Shown piece by piece: positions 6,935 to 15,978 of a stretch of 64,000 bases of DNA (positions are counted from its first letter, which is position 1; each line of letters begins with the position of its first letter). The translations under genes and the position numbers were made by a program. The notes beneath the pieces were generated by a model. That model was not told the origin of the DNA, ran no database searches, and worked only from the letters and a program-made list of their open reading frames with translations. Source of the DNA: an uncultured Afifella sp. (GTDB lineage Bacteria; Pseudomonadota; Alphaproteobacteria; Rhizobiales; Afifellaceae); the NCBI GenBank assembly GCA_947259045.1, contig CAMYKZ010000025.1, forward strand, positions 1 through 64,000. The letters run 5' to 3'.

Positions 6935-9157
6935 ATGCTGAAAAACGATATCCCGATCACCCCCGAACTCGTCGCCGATCACGGCCTCAAGCCGGATGAA
7001 TATCAGCGCATTCTGGATCTGATCGGCCGCGAGCCGACGCTGACGGAACTCGGCATATTTTCCGCCATGTGGAATGAGCATTGTTCCTACAAGAGCTCCA
7101 AGAAATGGCTGCGGACTTTGCCGACCGAAGGCCCACAGGTCGTCTGCGGCCCGGGCGAGAACGCCGGCATCGTCGATATCGGCGACAATCAGGTCGCCGT
7201 CTTCAAGATGGAAAGCCACAACCACCCCTCCTACATCGAACCCTATCAGGGTGCGGCCACCGGCGTTGGCGGCATATTGCGTGACGTCTTCACCATGGGC
7301 GCCCGGCCGATCGCCGCCCTCAACGCCTTGCGTTTCGGCGAGCCGGATCATCCGCGCACCCGCCATATCGTCGCCGGCGTCGTTGCCGGTATCGGCGGAT
7401 ACGGCAATTCCTTCGGTGTGCCGACGGTCGGCGGCGAGGTCAATTTCCATCGCCGATACAATGGCAATTGCCTGGTCAACGCCTTTGCGCTGGGCATCGC
7501 CGACGCCGACAAGATCTTTTATTCCGAAGCCAAGGGCGTCGGGCTGCCGGTCATCTATCTGGGCGCCAAGACGGGCCGTGATGGCGTTGGCGGCGCGACC
7601 ATGGCTTCCGCCGAGTTCGACGAAGGCATCGACGAAAAACGGCCGACCGTCCAGGTCGGCGACCCGTTTACCGAAAAACGGCTGCTTGAAGCCTGTCTGG
7701 AGCTGATGGCCACCGGCGCGGTGATTGCCATCCAGGATATGGGCGCCGCCGGCCTGACCTGTTCGGCCGTGGAAATGGGCGCCAAGGGCGGCCTGGGATT
7801 TTCGCTTGATCTTGACGCCGTGCCGACGCGCGAAACCGAAATGAGCGCCTACGAGATGATGCTGTCGGAAAGCCAGGAGCGCATGCTCATGGTGCTCGAT
7901 CCGAAAAAGCGCAAGGAGGCGGAAGCCGTCTTTGTCAAATGGGGTCTGGATTTCGCTGAAGTCGGCGTGACGACCGATGATCTGCGTTTCAAGGTGAGCC
8001 GCTATGGCGACCTTGTCGCCGACCTGCCGATCCGGGAGTTGGGCGATGAAGCACCGGAATATGACCGGCCGTGGGTCGCGCCCGACATTCCTGCGCCGCT
8101 TGATCTTGCCGGTATCTCCGAACCTGCCGATCTTGGCGATTGCCTCAACCGGCTGATCGGATCGCCGGATATGGCTTCGCGGCGCTGGATCTGGGAACAG
8201 TATGATCATCTGGTCCAGGGCAATACGGTGCAGAAGCCCGGCGGCGACGCTGCCGTCGTGCGCATTGACGGCAAGGACAAGGCGCTGGCGCTGACTTCCG
8301 ATGTGACGCCGCGCTATGTGGAAGCCAATCCGTTTGAAGGCGGCAAGCAGGCTGTCGCCGAATGCTGGCGCAATATAACCGCGGTCGGCGCGCTGCCGCT
8401 TGCGGTGACCGACAATCTGAATTTCGGCAATCCGGAACGGCCGGAAATCATGGGCCGGTTCGTGCGCGCCATCGAGGGCATCGGCGAAGCGTGCCGCGCC
8501 CTCGACTTTCCCGTCGTCTCCGGCAATGTCTCGCTATACAACGAGACAAATGGCGAGGGTATTCTGCCGACCCCGACGATTGCCGGCATCGGCCTGATCG
8601 ACGATTGGCGAAAGTCGGCAACGATTGCATTCAAGACTGAGGGCGAAACAATCGTTTTGATTGGCGCAACAGGATCCGCCGAAGCGCCATGGGGGTCGCA
8701 TCTGGGCCAGTCGGTCTATCTGCGCGAGATCGAAGGCCGTGAAGATGGCGATGCGCCGGCCGTCGATCTGGCGGCGGAAAAACGCCATGGCGATTTTGTC
8801 CGCGGCCTGATCCTGGCCGGCCACGTCAGCGCCGTGCATGATCTGTCAGATGGCGGACTGGCGATTGCGATTGCCGAAATGGCGATCGCCTCCGGGCTCG
8901 GCGCGAAAATTGAGACACCCGACGGACCGCAGCACGCGGCCTTTTTCGGCGAGGATCAGGCGCGTTATGTGATCACGGCTGCAAGGTCCGAAATTGCAGC
9001 GATCCTGCAGAATGCGGAAGCTGCCGGCATCCCGGCTGAGATCATCGGTGCAGTTGGCGGTGAGGCAATTCAACTCGGCAGAGCGCCGGCGATCGATGTC
9101 AAAACCCTGCGCGACAGCCACGAAGGCTGGTTTCCCGCCTATATGGGCGAAAACTGA
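6935..9157 (+). CDS. purL: Phosphoribosylformylglycinamidine synthase subunit PurL
   Basis: This 740-residue short-type FGAM synthase catalyses the ATP-dependent amidation of FGAR in de novo purine synthesis, working with PurS and PurQ. Diagnostic blocks include [10 protein letters not shown] near residue 50, the E-S-H-N-H-P-S-Y substrate loop, and tandem AIRS-like domains with V-H-D-L-S-D-G-G in the second half. The 183 bp upstream hold no recognisable gene. purS and purQ, often close by in related genomes, are not in the window; a regulator gene sits there instead. It is followed by bolA and grxD, a conserved alphaproteobacterial order. Confidence 0.96.
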   Translation: MLKNDIPITPELVADHGLKPDEYQRILDLIGREPTLTELGIFSAMWNEHCSYKSSKKWLRTLPTEGPQVVCGPGENAGIVDIGDNQVAVFKMESHNHPSYIEPYQGAATGVGGILRDVFTMGARPIAALNALRFGEPDHPRTRHIVAGVVAGIGGYGNSFGVPTVGGEVNFHRRYNGNCLVNAFALGIADADKIFYSEAKGVGLPVIYLGAKTGRDGVGGATMASAEFDEGIDEKRPTVQVGDPFTEKRLLEACLELMATGAVIAIQDMGAAGLTCSAVEMGAKGGLGFSLDLDAVPTRETEMSAYEMMLSESQERMLMVLDPKKRKEAEAVFVKWGLDFAEVGVTTDDLRFKVSRYGDLVADLPIRELGDEAPEYDRPWVAPDIPAPLDLAGISEPADLGDCLNRLIGSPDMASRRWIWEQYDHLVQGNTVQKPGGDAAVVRIDGKDKALALTSDVTPRYVEANPFEGGKQAVAECWRNITAVGALPLAVTDNLNFGNPERPEIMGRFVRAIEGIGEACRALDFPVVSGNVSLYNETNGEGILPTPTIAGIGLIDDWRKSATIAFKTEGETIVLIGATGSAEAPWGSHLGQSVYLREIEGREDGDAPAVDLAAEKRHGDFVRGLILAGHVSAVHDLSDGGLAIAIAEMAIASGLGAKIETPDGPQHAAFFGEDQARYVITAARSEIAAILQNAEAAGIPAEIIGAVGGEAIQLGRAPAIDVKTLRDSHEGWFPAYMGEN

Positions 9158-9255
9158 TCTTCATCATTCGACTGCCGCGTTGACGTTTGGCATGCGATAA
9201 CCCACATTCAGGGCATATTCGCAAACGCCTATCGAATCGCGGAGATCAGACACCA

Positions 9256-9489
9256 ATGCCGATGAACGCCAACGAAATTGAAAGCCTGATCAAGGAAGCC
9301 CTGCCCGATGCGGTCGTCACGATCCGCGATCTGGCCGGCGATGGCGATCATTATGCCGCCGAGGTGGTTTCGGAGACGTTTCGCGGCAAGAGCCGCGTGC
9401 AGCAGCACCAACTGGTTTATGAGGCTCTGAAGGGCAATATGGGCGGCGCCCTGCATGCGCTTGCGTTGCAGACCGCCGCACCGGAGTGA
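9256..9489 (+). CDS. bolA: BolA family protein
   Basis: This 77-residue BolA-fold protein contains the F-x-G-K-S-R-V-Q-Q-H-Q-x-V-Y signature. BolA proteins bind monothiol glutaredoxins through a shared [2Fe-2S] cluster and act in iron-sulfur trafficking and iron sensing; the grxD gene 270 bp downstream is the expected partner. The ATG at 9256 follows GGAGA at suitable spacing. The frame is open from a Met at 9187, but those 23 residues do not look like family sequence. Confidence 0.88.
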   Translation: MPMNANEIESLIKEALPDAVVTIRDLAGDGDHYAAEVVSETFRGKSRVQQHQLVYEALKGNMGGALHALALQTAAPE

Positions 9490-9495
9490 TCAAAC

Positions 9496-9711
9496 ATGTC
9501 GATCCCGACGTTTATCGGCTTAATGGTTGTGGCCTCGACTACCGCCCTGATTTGCCAGACCTGTCGCTGGATTTCGCCATCACTTCGCAATATCGATCCA
9601 CGTAAAGGTGGCGTTGAGACTGATCATGATCTACATGCCATGACCACTCAGGCCGGGAGCAACGGTACCGGATGCCATTCCGCCGTCTGGCTGAGCCCGA
9701 AACAGAAGTAA
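9496..9711 (+). CDS. Possible small membrane-anchored protein
   Basis: A 71-codon frame starts 7 bp after the bolA stop, and the GGAG at the bolA stop codon is spaced correctly for its ATG. Residues 3-20 are hydrophobic, suggesting one membrane segment; the remainder is polar and matches no family I recognise. It fills the gap between bolA and grxD. The low complexity of the C-terminal half and the absence of a known homologue leave it uncertain. Confidence 0.35.
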   Translation: MSIPTFIGLMVVASTTALICQTCRWISPSLRNIDPRKGGVETDHDLHAMTTQAGSNGTGCHSAVWLSPKQK

Positions 9712-9756
9712 GCGATATCCGGACCTTGACCCCGGACAATCAAAGGATGAAGACAA

Positions 9757-10107
9757 ATGACTGCAATCAATGAATGGATCGACAGCCAGGTCAAAGGCAG
9801 CGATGTTGTGCTTTTCATGAAAGGCACACCGGCGTTCCCGCAATGCGGTTTCTCCGGCCAGGTCGTGCAGATCCTCGATTATCTCGGCGTCGGATATAAC
9901 GGCGTCAACGTTCTGGAATCCGACGATCTGCGCAACGGCATCAAGGAATTTTCCAACTGGCCGACAATCCCGCAGCTCTACGTCAAGGGCGAATTTGTCG
10001 GCGGCGCCGACATTATCCGGGAAATGTTCCAGGCCGGCGAATTGCAGACACACCTTACAGAAAAAGGCGTTGCCGTGACGGCCGAGGCGGATGCCGGGCA
10101 GGCGTAA
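9757..10107 (+). CDS. grxD: Monothiol glutaredoxin, Grx4 type
   Basis: This 116-residue CGFS glutaredoxin has the K-G-T-P-x-F-P-Q-C-G-F-S active-site loop at about 22-33, the W-P-T-I-P-Q-L-Y cis-proline block and a G-G-A-D glutathione-binding motif. It carries and transfers [2Fe-2S] clusters with BolA. AAGGATG precedes the ATG. The C-terminal tail after residue 105 is short, Ala-rich and variable. Confidence 0.94.
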   Translation: MTAINEWIDSQVKGSDVVLFMKGTPAFPQCGFSGQVVQILDYLGVGYNGVNVLESDDLRNGIKEFSNWPTIPQLYVKGEFVGGADIIREMFQAGELQTHLTEKGVAVTAEADAGQA

Positions 10108-10162
10108 CAGCCGCGCTTCGCTTTAAGCGGCGGCGGTCAACACAGCGGCCGCCGGGACATCG

Positions 10163-11116
10163 TCACCCTGCGATATAGCGATATTGTCCAGCCTTTGTTG
10201 CTTCGACGCGGCCAACGCCGGGCCATGGCAGATGATAGCCGACAATCCCGACCCGGTCGGCGGCCAGCATGCCCAGCAGACGCTTGCGTGTTTCGACCGC
10301 CTGCTCAGGGATCTGGTCGAACCCAAAATGCCAGTCCGGCCGTTCAAATGAGACGACCTGATGGGTCAGTGCATCGCCGGTGATCAGCAGTTGCGATCCG
10401 CCGCTTTCAACCAGAACAGACATGTGCCCCGGCGTGTGTCCGGGTGTCGCCATCATCGTCACGCCGGGCATGACCGCAAACCCATCGCTGACCCGCTCGG
10501 TTTTTTCAGCAACCGGATTGATGTTGCGCTGTGCGCCCAGCGCAAACGGCGCCATTGTGTCAGGCACTTTTGTCAGAATATCGGGGTCCATCCAGAAATC
10601 CCATTCCGTGGATCCGATGACATAATCTGCATTGGGAAACCGTTCGCTTTCCTCAAAATCGTCGATGATGCCCCAGACATGATCCGGATGCGCATGGGTC
10701 AGAACCACTTTCGTTACCGCGTCCGGATCGACACCAGCCAATTCCAGGCTGTCTGTCAGGCGCCCGGCACTGTCCATGAAATTCATGCCGCCGCCGGTAT
10801 CGATCAGCACCAGGTCTTCGCCATGTTTGAGAAGCGTTACATTGACGGCACCAACCCGCCGGTCGGTCGGCAATCCGGCTGCCTCGAGAAGCGTCTTCAG
10901 CGCCTCCGGATCAACTTTCGGCGCCAGGGTCGAAACAGGCAGAACGATTTCGCCGTCCGACAGGACGGTGATCTCAAAATCGCCGAATGAAAATTCGTGT
11001 ACCGACGGTTCCTGGGCGAATACCGGCAGGCCGTTTGAAAGCGTGATACCGGCAAACCCGGCACCGCCCGCCAGTTTGAGCAACCGTCGCCGGTCCAGTT
11101 GACAGAAATCAGCCAT
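10163..11116 (-). CDS. Exported metallo-beta-lactamase-fold hydrolase
   Basis: This 317-residue protein has an N-terminal Tat signal (D-R-R-R-L-L-K-L-A-G-G, then a hydrophobic stretch ending F-A-Q). The MBL zinc-site motif T-H-A-H-P-D-H is followed by T-P-G-H-T-P-G-H and T-G-D-A-L. It should be a periplasmic di-metal hydrolase; related proteins include lactonases and organophosphate-degrading enzymes, but the substrate cannot be read here. The ATG at 11116 follows GGAGG; the longer frame from the TTG at 11128 contains that ribosome-binding site. It is convergent with grxD, and I saw no clear terminator between them. Confidence 0.8.
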   Translation of the reverse strand: MADFCQLDRRRLLKLAGGAGFAGITLSNGLPVFAQEPSVHEFSFGDFEITVLSDGEIVLPVSTLAPKVDPEALKTLLEAAGLPTDRRVGAVNVTLLKHGEDLVLIDTGGGMNFMDSAGRLTDSLELAGVDPDAVTKVVLTHAHPDHVWGIIDDFEESERFPNADYVIGSTEWDFWMDPDILTKVPDTMAPFALGAQRNINPVAEKTERVSDGFAVMPGVTMMATPGHTPGHMSVLVESGGSQLLITGDALTHQVVSFERPDWHFGFDQIPEQAVETRKRLLGMLAADRVGIVGYHLPWPGVGRVEATKAGQYRYIAG

Positions 11117-11173
11117 CGCGTCCTCCAATACACATTCAATTAATCGAATACGTCAGGCCGGACGGATTTGCAA

Positions 11174-11209
11174 ATAAAAAGGCCGCCCCCTTTGCGGGGG
11201 GCGGCCCTT
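11174..11209 (-). terminator. Rho-independent terminator of rpsD
   Basis: A perfect 10-bp G+C stem (GGCCGCCCCC at 11181-11190 pairing with 11197-11206) is followed, reading on the minus strand, by a TTTTTATTT tract at 11180-11172. It lies 27 bp beyond the rpsD stop codon. Confidence 0.88.
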
Positions 11210-11236
11210 GAAAATCAGCAACCTGAACCGACAGGA

Positions 11237-11854
11237 TCAGCGCGAATAGAATTCGACGACCAGGTTGGGTTCCATCACCACCGGATAAGGCACGTCGGCA
11301 AAGGCCGGCACCCTCGCGTAAGTGGCTTTCAGCTTGGAATGATCGGCATCGACATAATCGGGAACGTCACGTTCAGCAAGATCGACCGCTTCCATGACGA
11401 TGGACAGCTGCCGGGATTTCTCACGCACTTCGACCACGTCGCCGACCTTGCAGCGATAGCTGCCGATATTGACACGTTTGCCGTTCACCAGAACATGACC
11501 GTGATTGATGAACTGCCGTGCTGCGAAGACTGTCGGAACGAATTTCGCGCGATAGACAATGCAATCGAGCCGCGATTCCAGCAGGCTGATCAGGTTTTCC
11601 GACGTATCGCCGCGCATCCTGTTGGCTTCGCTATAGATGCGGCGGAACTGTTTTTCTGAAATGCTGCCGTAATAACCCTTCAGCTTTTGCTTGGCGCGCA
11701 GCTGAACGCCAAAATCGGACAATTTGCTCTTGCGCCGCTGGCCGTGCTGGCCGGGACCATATTCACGCTTGTTGACAGGGCTTTTCGGCCGGCCCCAGAT
11801 ATTTTCGCCCATGCGGCGATCAATTTTGTATTTCGTCGAATGACGCTTGCTCAT
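11237..11854 (-). CDS. rpsD: 30S ribosomal protein S4
   Basis: This 205-residue S4 protein begins M-S-K-R-H and contains the S4 RNA-binding domain (about 94-155, with [13 protein letters not shown]). It nucleates 30S assembly by binding the 5' domain of 16S rRNA. It stands alone rather than in a ribosomal operon, the usual alphaproteobacterial arrangement. The 254 bp upstream, before the murI stop, probably contain its promoter. Confidence 0.97.
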   Translation of the reverse strand: MSKRHSTKYKIDRRMGENIWGRPKSPVNKREYGPGQHGQRRKSKLSDFGVQLRAKQKLKGYYGSISEKQFRRIYSEANRMRGDTSENLISLLESRLDCIVYRAKFVPTVFAARQFINHGHVLVNGKRVNIGSYRCKVGDVVEVREKSRQLSIVMEAVDLAERDVPDYVDADHSKLKATYARVPAFADVPYPVVMEPNLVVEFYSR

Positions 11855-12108
11855 CTGTCTTTCCTTACCGTTTCGATCGAACCCGGCCCATACTTCTCCT
11901 GTCGGAGAGGCAAACTGCCGTTTTCAGCATGTTTCGAAACGCGCCCTCCTCTTCCGATCTGGAATCAGATCGAACGACAGGGGTCGGCAAGAGCTTGCCA
12001 GAATCCGGATATTTTTCGGAAAAACCCCACGGGTGCGTTTGGTTGTGCATTGCAAAACCAGCCGGTGATCTAGTCGCAACATCGGTGCTTGTCAACTGCG
12101 CCGACCAG

Positions 12109-12903
12109 TCATTCTGCAATTGCTGCAAATCCAAAGCCGGCAAACAGCCGGACGATTGCTCCGTCGATAAGCCGGCCGCTCGTGAAGCTGATCCTGTCCG
12201 GCGATTTCCTGTCCGTCTTCCTGACGCCGACGACATCAGCCAGACGGTGTGCGATGGCCGGTGCCGGATCGAGCCATTCAACCGGCCAGGGCGCAGCATT
12301 TCTCATCATGTCGATCAGAAACGGATAGTGGGTACAGGCCAGCACGACGATATCGGTCCGGCGGCCATCGATCTCCTGAAAACAGGGGCTGATCTGATCG
12401 CGGATCAAATCGGGATCCACGGTGACATGATGGAGATGGTCTTCCGCCAGTTTTGCCAGTGTCGGGGCACCGACCAGCCGGACGTGGCAATCAGCGGCAA
12501 ACCGGGCAATAAGGTCGCGGGTATAGTCGCGTTCGATCGTGCCAGGTGTGGCCAGAACTGAAATCACGCCGGACCGGGTTTGTTCGGCCGCGGGCTTGAT
12601 CGCCGGGACGGTGCCCACGAACGGCAACGCATGGCGTGACCGCAGCGGTTCAAGCACAAGCGTCGATGCCGTGTTGCAGGCAATCACGACCGCAGACGGT
12701 TCGAATTCGGCAATGGCGCGGTCAATGGCAGAGACGACATGGGCCGTCAGGTCACCAGCCGCCATATCGCCATAGGGGAAGCCGGCATCGTCAGCGACAT
12801 AGACAAGCGGCAGGTCAGGCATCAGCCCACGAATCGCCCTGACAACTGAGAGACCGCCGAGACCGGAATCAAACACCAGTACAGGACTGCCGGGCGCATT
12901 CAT
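12109..12903 (-). CDS. murI: Glutamate racemase
   Basis: This 264-residue racemase supplies D-glutamate for peptidoglycan. The two catalytic cysteines are seen in A-C-N-T-A-S-T and L-A-C-T-H-Y-P, and the N-terminal block F-D-S-G-L-G-G-L-S-V matches the family. It starts 11 bp after the stop of the upstream RNA methyltransferase, so the two are probably co-transcribed. Confidence 0.95.
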   Translation of the reverse strand: MNAPGSPVLVFDSGLGGLSVVRAIRGLMPDLPLVYVADDAGFPYGDMAAGDLTAHVVSAIDRAIAEFEPSAVVIACNTASTLVLEPLRSRHALPFVGTVPAIKPAAEQTRSGVISVLATPGTIERDYTRDLIARFAADCHVRLVGAPTLAKLAEDHLHHVTVDPDLIRDQISPCFQEIDGRRTDIVVLACTHYPFLIDMMRNAAPWPVEWLDPAPAIAHRLADVVGVRKTDRKSPDRISFTSGRLIDGAIVRLFAGFGFAAIAE

Positions 12904-12914
12904 CGCAGCGGGTC

Positions 12915-13715
12915 TCAGTCTTTTTGTCCAGGCGTTTCCGCCTGGCGTTCATATCTGCGCTCCAGCGCCGAGACGACACCGCGCAGGGCATCGACTTCAT
13001 GCCGCGTCAGCCCGGCGCGCTGAAACAAAGCCCGCAATTTTTCCCGCTTGCTGGTTCGAAGCTCCCGCTCCTTGAAATATCCGGCTTCATCCAGTGCTGT
13101 TTCAAGATGCTCAAAAAACCCGATCAGGTGCGCCTTCTCTGACGGCTGGTTGTCCAACGGCTGGATCGGGTTGCGCGTCGACAGCCTGCCCTCGGCCATG
13201 CCGCTCGACATCCACTCATAAGCCATCAGCAGAACAGCCTGGGCAATATTCAGCGAGGCAAACGCCGGATTGACCGGAAACGTCACCAGTTCGTCAGCCA
13301 GATTGATCTCTTCATTGACCAGCCCCCAGCGCTCACGGCCGAACAGCAGTCCCGTTTTCTGGCCCGCGTCAAAGCGTTTGCGCAGATGCCGGGCGGCGAA
13401 CTGCGGGCCGCGCACCGCCTTGGGGATATCCCGGTTGCGCGCCGTTGTCGCATAGACAAAAACCAGATCGGCCACCGCCTGCTCAGCCGTATCAAAGACC
13501 TGAGCGCCGCTGATGACGTGATCGGCACGGCTCGCCGACGCGATCGCCCGCTCATTCGGCCAGCCGTCACGCGGCGCAACAAGGCGCAGATCGGTCAACC
13601 CGAAATTTGCCATCGCCCGCGCCGCCGCGCCGATATTCTCACCCATTTGCGGTTCCACCAGAATAATTGCCGGGGAATAATCTTCCGCAACCGTCACGGA
13701 TGTTTCATCAATCAT
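12915..13715 (-). CDS. trmJ: tRNA (cytidine/uridine-2'-O-)-methyltransferase, TrmJ type
   Basis: This SPOUT-class methyltransferase has about 266 residues. The N-terminal block I-I-L-V-E-P-Q-M-G-E-N-I-G-A-A-A-R and the later G-R-E-R-W-G-L and P-V-N-P-x-F-x-S-L-N-I-A-Q-A-V motifs are those of TrmJ, which methylates tRNA position 32. The frame is open up to a Met at 13802, but the first 29 residues are Lys/Ser-rich and unlike the family, so I prefer the ATG at 13715. It is coupled to murI downstream and divergent from icd. Confidence 0.88.
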   Translation of the reverse strand: MIDETSVTVAEDYSPAIILVEPQMGENIGAAARAMANFGLTDLRLVAPRDGWPNERAIASASRADHVISGAQVFDTAEQAVADLVFVYATTARNRDIPKAVRGPQFAARHLRKRFDAGQKTGLLFGRERWGLVNEEINLADELVTFPVNPAFASLNIAQAVLLMAYEWMSSGMAEGRLSTRNPIQPLDNQPSEKAHLIGFFEHLETALDEAGYFKERELRTSKREKLRALFQRAGLTRHEVDALRGVVSALERRYERQAETPGQKD

Positions 13716-13870
13716 ACCGTCCCGTTTCTTCGATCCGTATTTGCTTGTGCCTGACCGTTTGCTATAGGAACCGGGAAATATCCAGCCCGTTTTCGGCGTC
13801 ACGGATTCGCAGCGCTTAAAACGGCCGCTGAATCCGAGCCGTTTGATCCAACAAAGGAAACCAGCAAACC

Positions 13871-15085
13871 ATGAGCAAAATCAAGGTCGCCAACCCGGTC
13901 GTTGAACTTGACGGCGATGAAATGACCCGCATTATCTGGCAGTTCATCAAAGACAAACTGATCCATCCCTATCTCGATGTGGATCTGCACTATTATGATC
14001 TCGGAATCGAGCATCGCGACGCCACCGACGATCAGGTCACCATCGACGCGGCCGAAGCGATCAAGGCCCATGGCGTCGGCGTGAAGTGCGCCACCATTAC
14101 GCCCGATGAAGACCGGGTGGAGGAATTCGGCCTGAAGAAGATGTGGCGGTCCCCCAACGGCACGATCCGCAACATTCTCGGCGGCGTCGTGTTCCGCGAA
14201 CCGATCATCTGCAAAAACGTGCCGCGGCTTGTGCCGGGCTGGACAAAACCGATCGTCATCGGTCGCCACGCGTTTGGCGACCAGTACCGGGCGACGGATT
14301 TCGTGGTGCCCGGGCCCGGCAAGCTGAAATTGAGCTGGACAGCGAAAGACGGCAGCGAGACGAAGGAGTTTGACGTCTATGATTTCCCCAGCGGCGGCGT
14401 TGCCATGGGCATGTATAATCTGGACGATTCCATCCGCGATTTTGCCCGCGCCTCATTGAATTACGGGCTGCTGCGTGAATATTCGGTCTACCTGTCAACC
14501 AAGAACACCATCCTGAAAGCCTATGACGGGCGCTTCAAGGACCTGTTCCAGGAAATCTACGAGGCGGAGTTCCAGGCGCAGTTTGAAGAAAAGAACATCA
14601 CCTACGAGCATCGCCTGATCGACGATATGGTGGCGGCCGCGATGAAATGGTCCGGCGGTTTCGTCTGGGCCTGCAAGAACTACGATGGCGACGTCCAGTC
14701 CGATACGGTGGCCCAGGGATTCGGGTCACTCGGCCTGATGAAATCGATCCTGATGACGCCTGACGGCAAGACAGTGGAATCGGAAGCCGCCCACGGTACG
14801 GTCACCCGGCACTACCGCCTGCACCAGGAAGGCAAGGAAACCTCAACCAATTCCACCGCATCGATTTTCGCCTGGTCCGGCGGTCTGGCGCACCGCGCCA
14901 AGCTCGACGAAAACGCCGATCTCAAACGCTTTGTTGCCACGCTGGAAAAGGTTGTCGTCGACACGATCGAGTCCGGCCACATGACCAAAGACCTTGCCTT
15001 GCTGGTTGGCCCCGACCAGCCATGGCTTTCAACGATCGGGTTCCTCGACAAGATCGACGAAAATCTCCAGAAGGCGATGAGCTGA
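13871..15085 (+). CDS. icd: NADP-dependent isocitrate dehydrogenase
   Basis: This 404-residue TCA-cycle enzyme is of the homodimeric type related to eukaryotic IDH. Visible blocks are [12 protein letters not shown] at the N-terminus, [10 protein letters not shown] (substrate loop), [13 protein letters not shown] and [15 protein letters not shown] lies upstream of the ATG. A strong terminator follows. Confidence 0.96.
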   Translation: MSKIKVANPVVELDGDEMTRIIWQFIKDKLIHPYLDVDLHYYDLGIEHRDATDDQVTIDAAEAIKAHGVGVKCATITPDEDRVEEFGLKKMWRSPNGTIRNILGGVVFREPIICKNVPRLVPGWTKPIVIGRHAFGDQYRATDFVVPGPGKLKLSWTAKDGSETKEFDVYDFPSGGVAMGMYNLDDSIRDFARASLNYGLLREYSVYLSTKNTILKAYDGRFKDLFQEIYEAEFQAQFEEKNITYEHRLIDDMVAAAMKWSGGFVWACKNYDGDVQSDTVAQGFGSLGLMKSILMTPDGKTVESEAAHGTVTRHYRLHQEGKETSTNSTASIFAWSGGLAHRAKLDENADLKRFVATLEKVVVDTIESGHMTKDLALLVGPDQPWLSTIGFLDKIDENLQKAMS

Positions 15086-15116
15086 CGCCTTTGGGACCGA
15101 TCCGGTAGAGACAAAG

Positions 15117-15142
15117 ACGGGCCGCGCTGCGGCCCGTTTTTT
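15117..15142 (+). terminator. Rho-independent terminator of icd
   Basis: A perfect 9-bp stem, ACGGGCCGC with GCGGCCCGT around a GCT loop, is followed by five more T residues. It lies 31 bp after the icd stop codon. Confidence 0.92.
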
Positions 15143-15160
15143 ATCGAGGATTTGCCGGTA

Positions 15161-15403
15161 TCAACCGCGATTATTCGTCATCGCATACAGATTGGCGATG
15201 ATCCGGCTTGCGGTCTTCTCAAAACAGAACGGCAGAACGGCGTGCACCAGGGCGCAGAAAGCAGCCACCGACAAATATCCGGCAAAGCGCAAGGCAAAAG
15301 CCATATGGCCGAAATAGCTTTCGCCGACCGAACTTGGATGGCTGGTCATCAGGCGGATCAGGGAAGACATGGCAAATGGTCCAATCGGTTGAGTTATACG
15401 CAT
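15161..15403 (-). CDS. Small membrane protein, DUF6356-like
   Basis: This 80-residue protein has the H-P-x-S-V-G-E-S-Y-x-x-H-M-x-F-A block followed by one hydrophobic segment (about 39-60, ending V-H-A-V-L-P-F). That pattern resembles the DUF6356 family of short alphaproteobacterial membrane proteins of unknown role. The start is uncertain: ATG at 15403 or, removing 11 residues, ATG at 15370; neither has a strong ribosome-binding site. It is divergent from the Lrp-type gene. Confidence 0.6.
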   Translation of the reverse strand: MRITQPIGPFAMSSLIRLMTSHPSSVGESYFGHMAFALRFAGYLSVAAFCALVHAVLPFCFEKTASRIIANLYAMTNNRG

Positions 15404-15422
15404 ATAATCACCACTTTCGCTT

Positions 15423-15476
15423 GAGAATTATTCCCATTTATCAACCATTTCTGATTAATAATGGGAATTATTCCCA
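15423..15476. promoter_or_regulatory. Candidate Lrp/AsnC operator
   Basis: TGGGAATTATTCCCA at 15462-15476 is an almost perfect palindrome. The same GRGAATTATTCCCA sequence recurs at 15423-15436, exactly 40 bp away. The pair fills the short intergenic region directly upstream of the Lrp-type regulator, as expected for autoregulation with sites on one face of the helix. Confidence 0.55.
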
Positions 15477-15491
15477 CTCTTGGTAAAAATT

Positions 15492-15950
15492 ATGGACAAT
15501 TTTGACCGCAAGATTCTCGACATTCTGCAACATGACGCCTCACTGCCGATCGAAACGATTGCAGAACGGGTCGCGCTTTCGCGCAATGCCTGCTGGCGGC
15601 GCATCAAGGCGCTGGAAAAAGCCGGAATTATCACCCGGCGCATCGCACTGGTTGACCCGGCTGCCGTCGGCGCCGGATTGAGCGCGTTTATCATGATCCG
15701 GACAAACCGGCATGAACCGGACTGGATCGACGCCTTCAACCGCGCCGTTCAGGATATTCCCGAGATCGTCGGCGTCTACCGCACAAGCGGTGATATCGAC
15801 TATATCGTCCGCGTGCGCATGGCCGACATGGCGGCCTATGACCGGATCTACCAGCGGCTGATCCGCAAGGTCTCCCTTTCCGACGTGTCGGCGACATTCG
15901 TCATGGAGGACATCAAGGAGAGTTTTGCCGTTCCCCTGGATCTGGTTTGA
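15492..15950 (+). CDS. Lrp/AsnC-family transcriptional regulator
   Basis: This 152-residue protein has an N-terminal helix-turn-helix (about 18-45, L-P-I-E-T-I-A-E-R-V-A-L-S-R-N-A-C-W-R-R-I) and a C-terminal RAM/AsnC effector domain with G-D-I-D-Y-I-V-R-V. It probably responds to an amino acid; the ligand and targets are unknown. The ATG at 15492 is the typical family start (M-D-x-F-D-R-K-I-L). Repeats in the upstream region suggest autoregulation. Confidence 0.88.
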   Translation: MDNFDRKILDILQHDASLPIETIAERVALSRNACWRRIKALEKAGIITRRIALVDPAAVGAGLSAFIMIRTNRHEPDWIDAFNRAVQDIPEIVGVYRTSGDIDYIVRVRMADMAAYDRIYQRLIRKVSLSDVSATFVMEDIKESFAVPLDLV

Positions 15951-15978
15951 AGGTCCGTTCTGATCTGATCAGGGCGCT

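Noticed and set aside
6848-8209. 453-codon open frame on the minus strand
   Set aside because: It is antisense to purL, whose protein is unmistakable in this interval.
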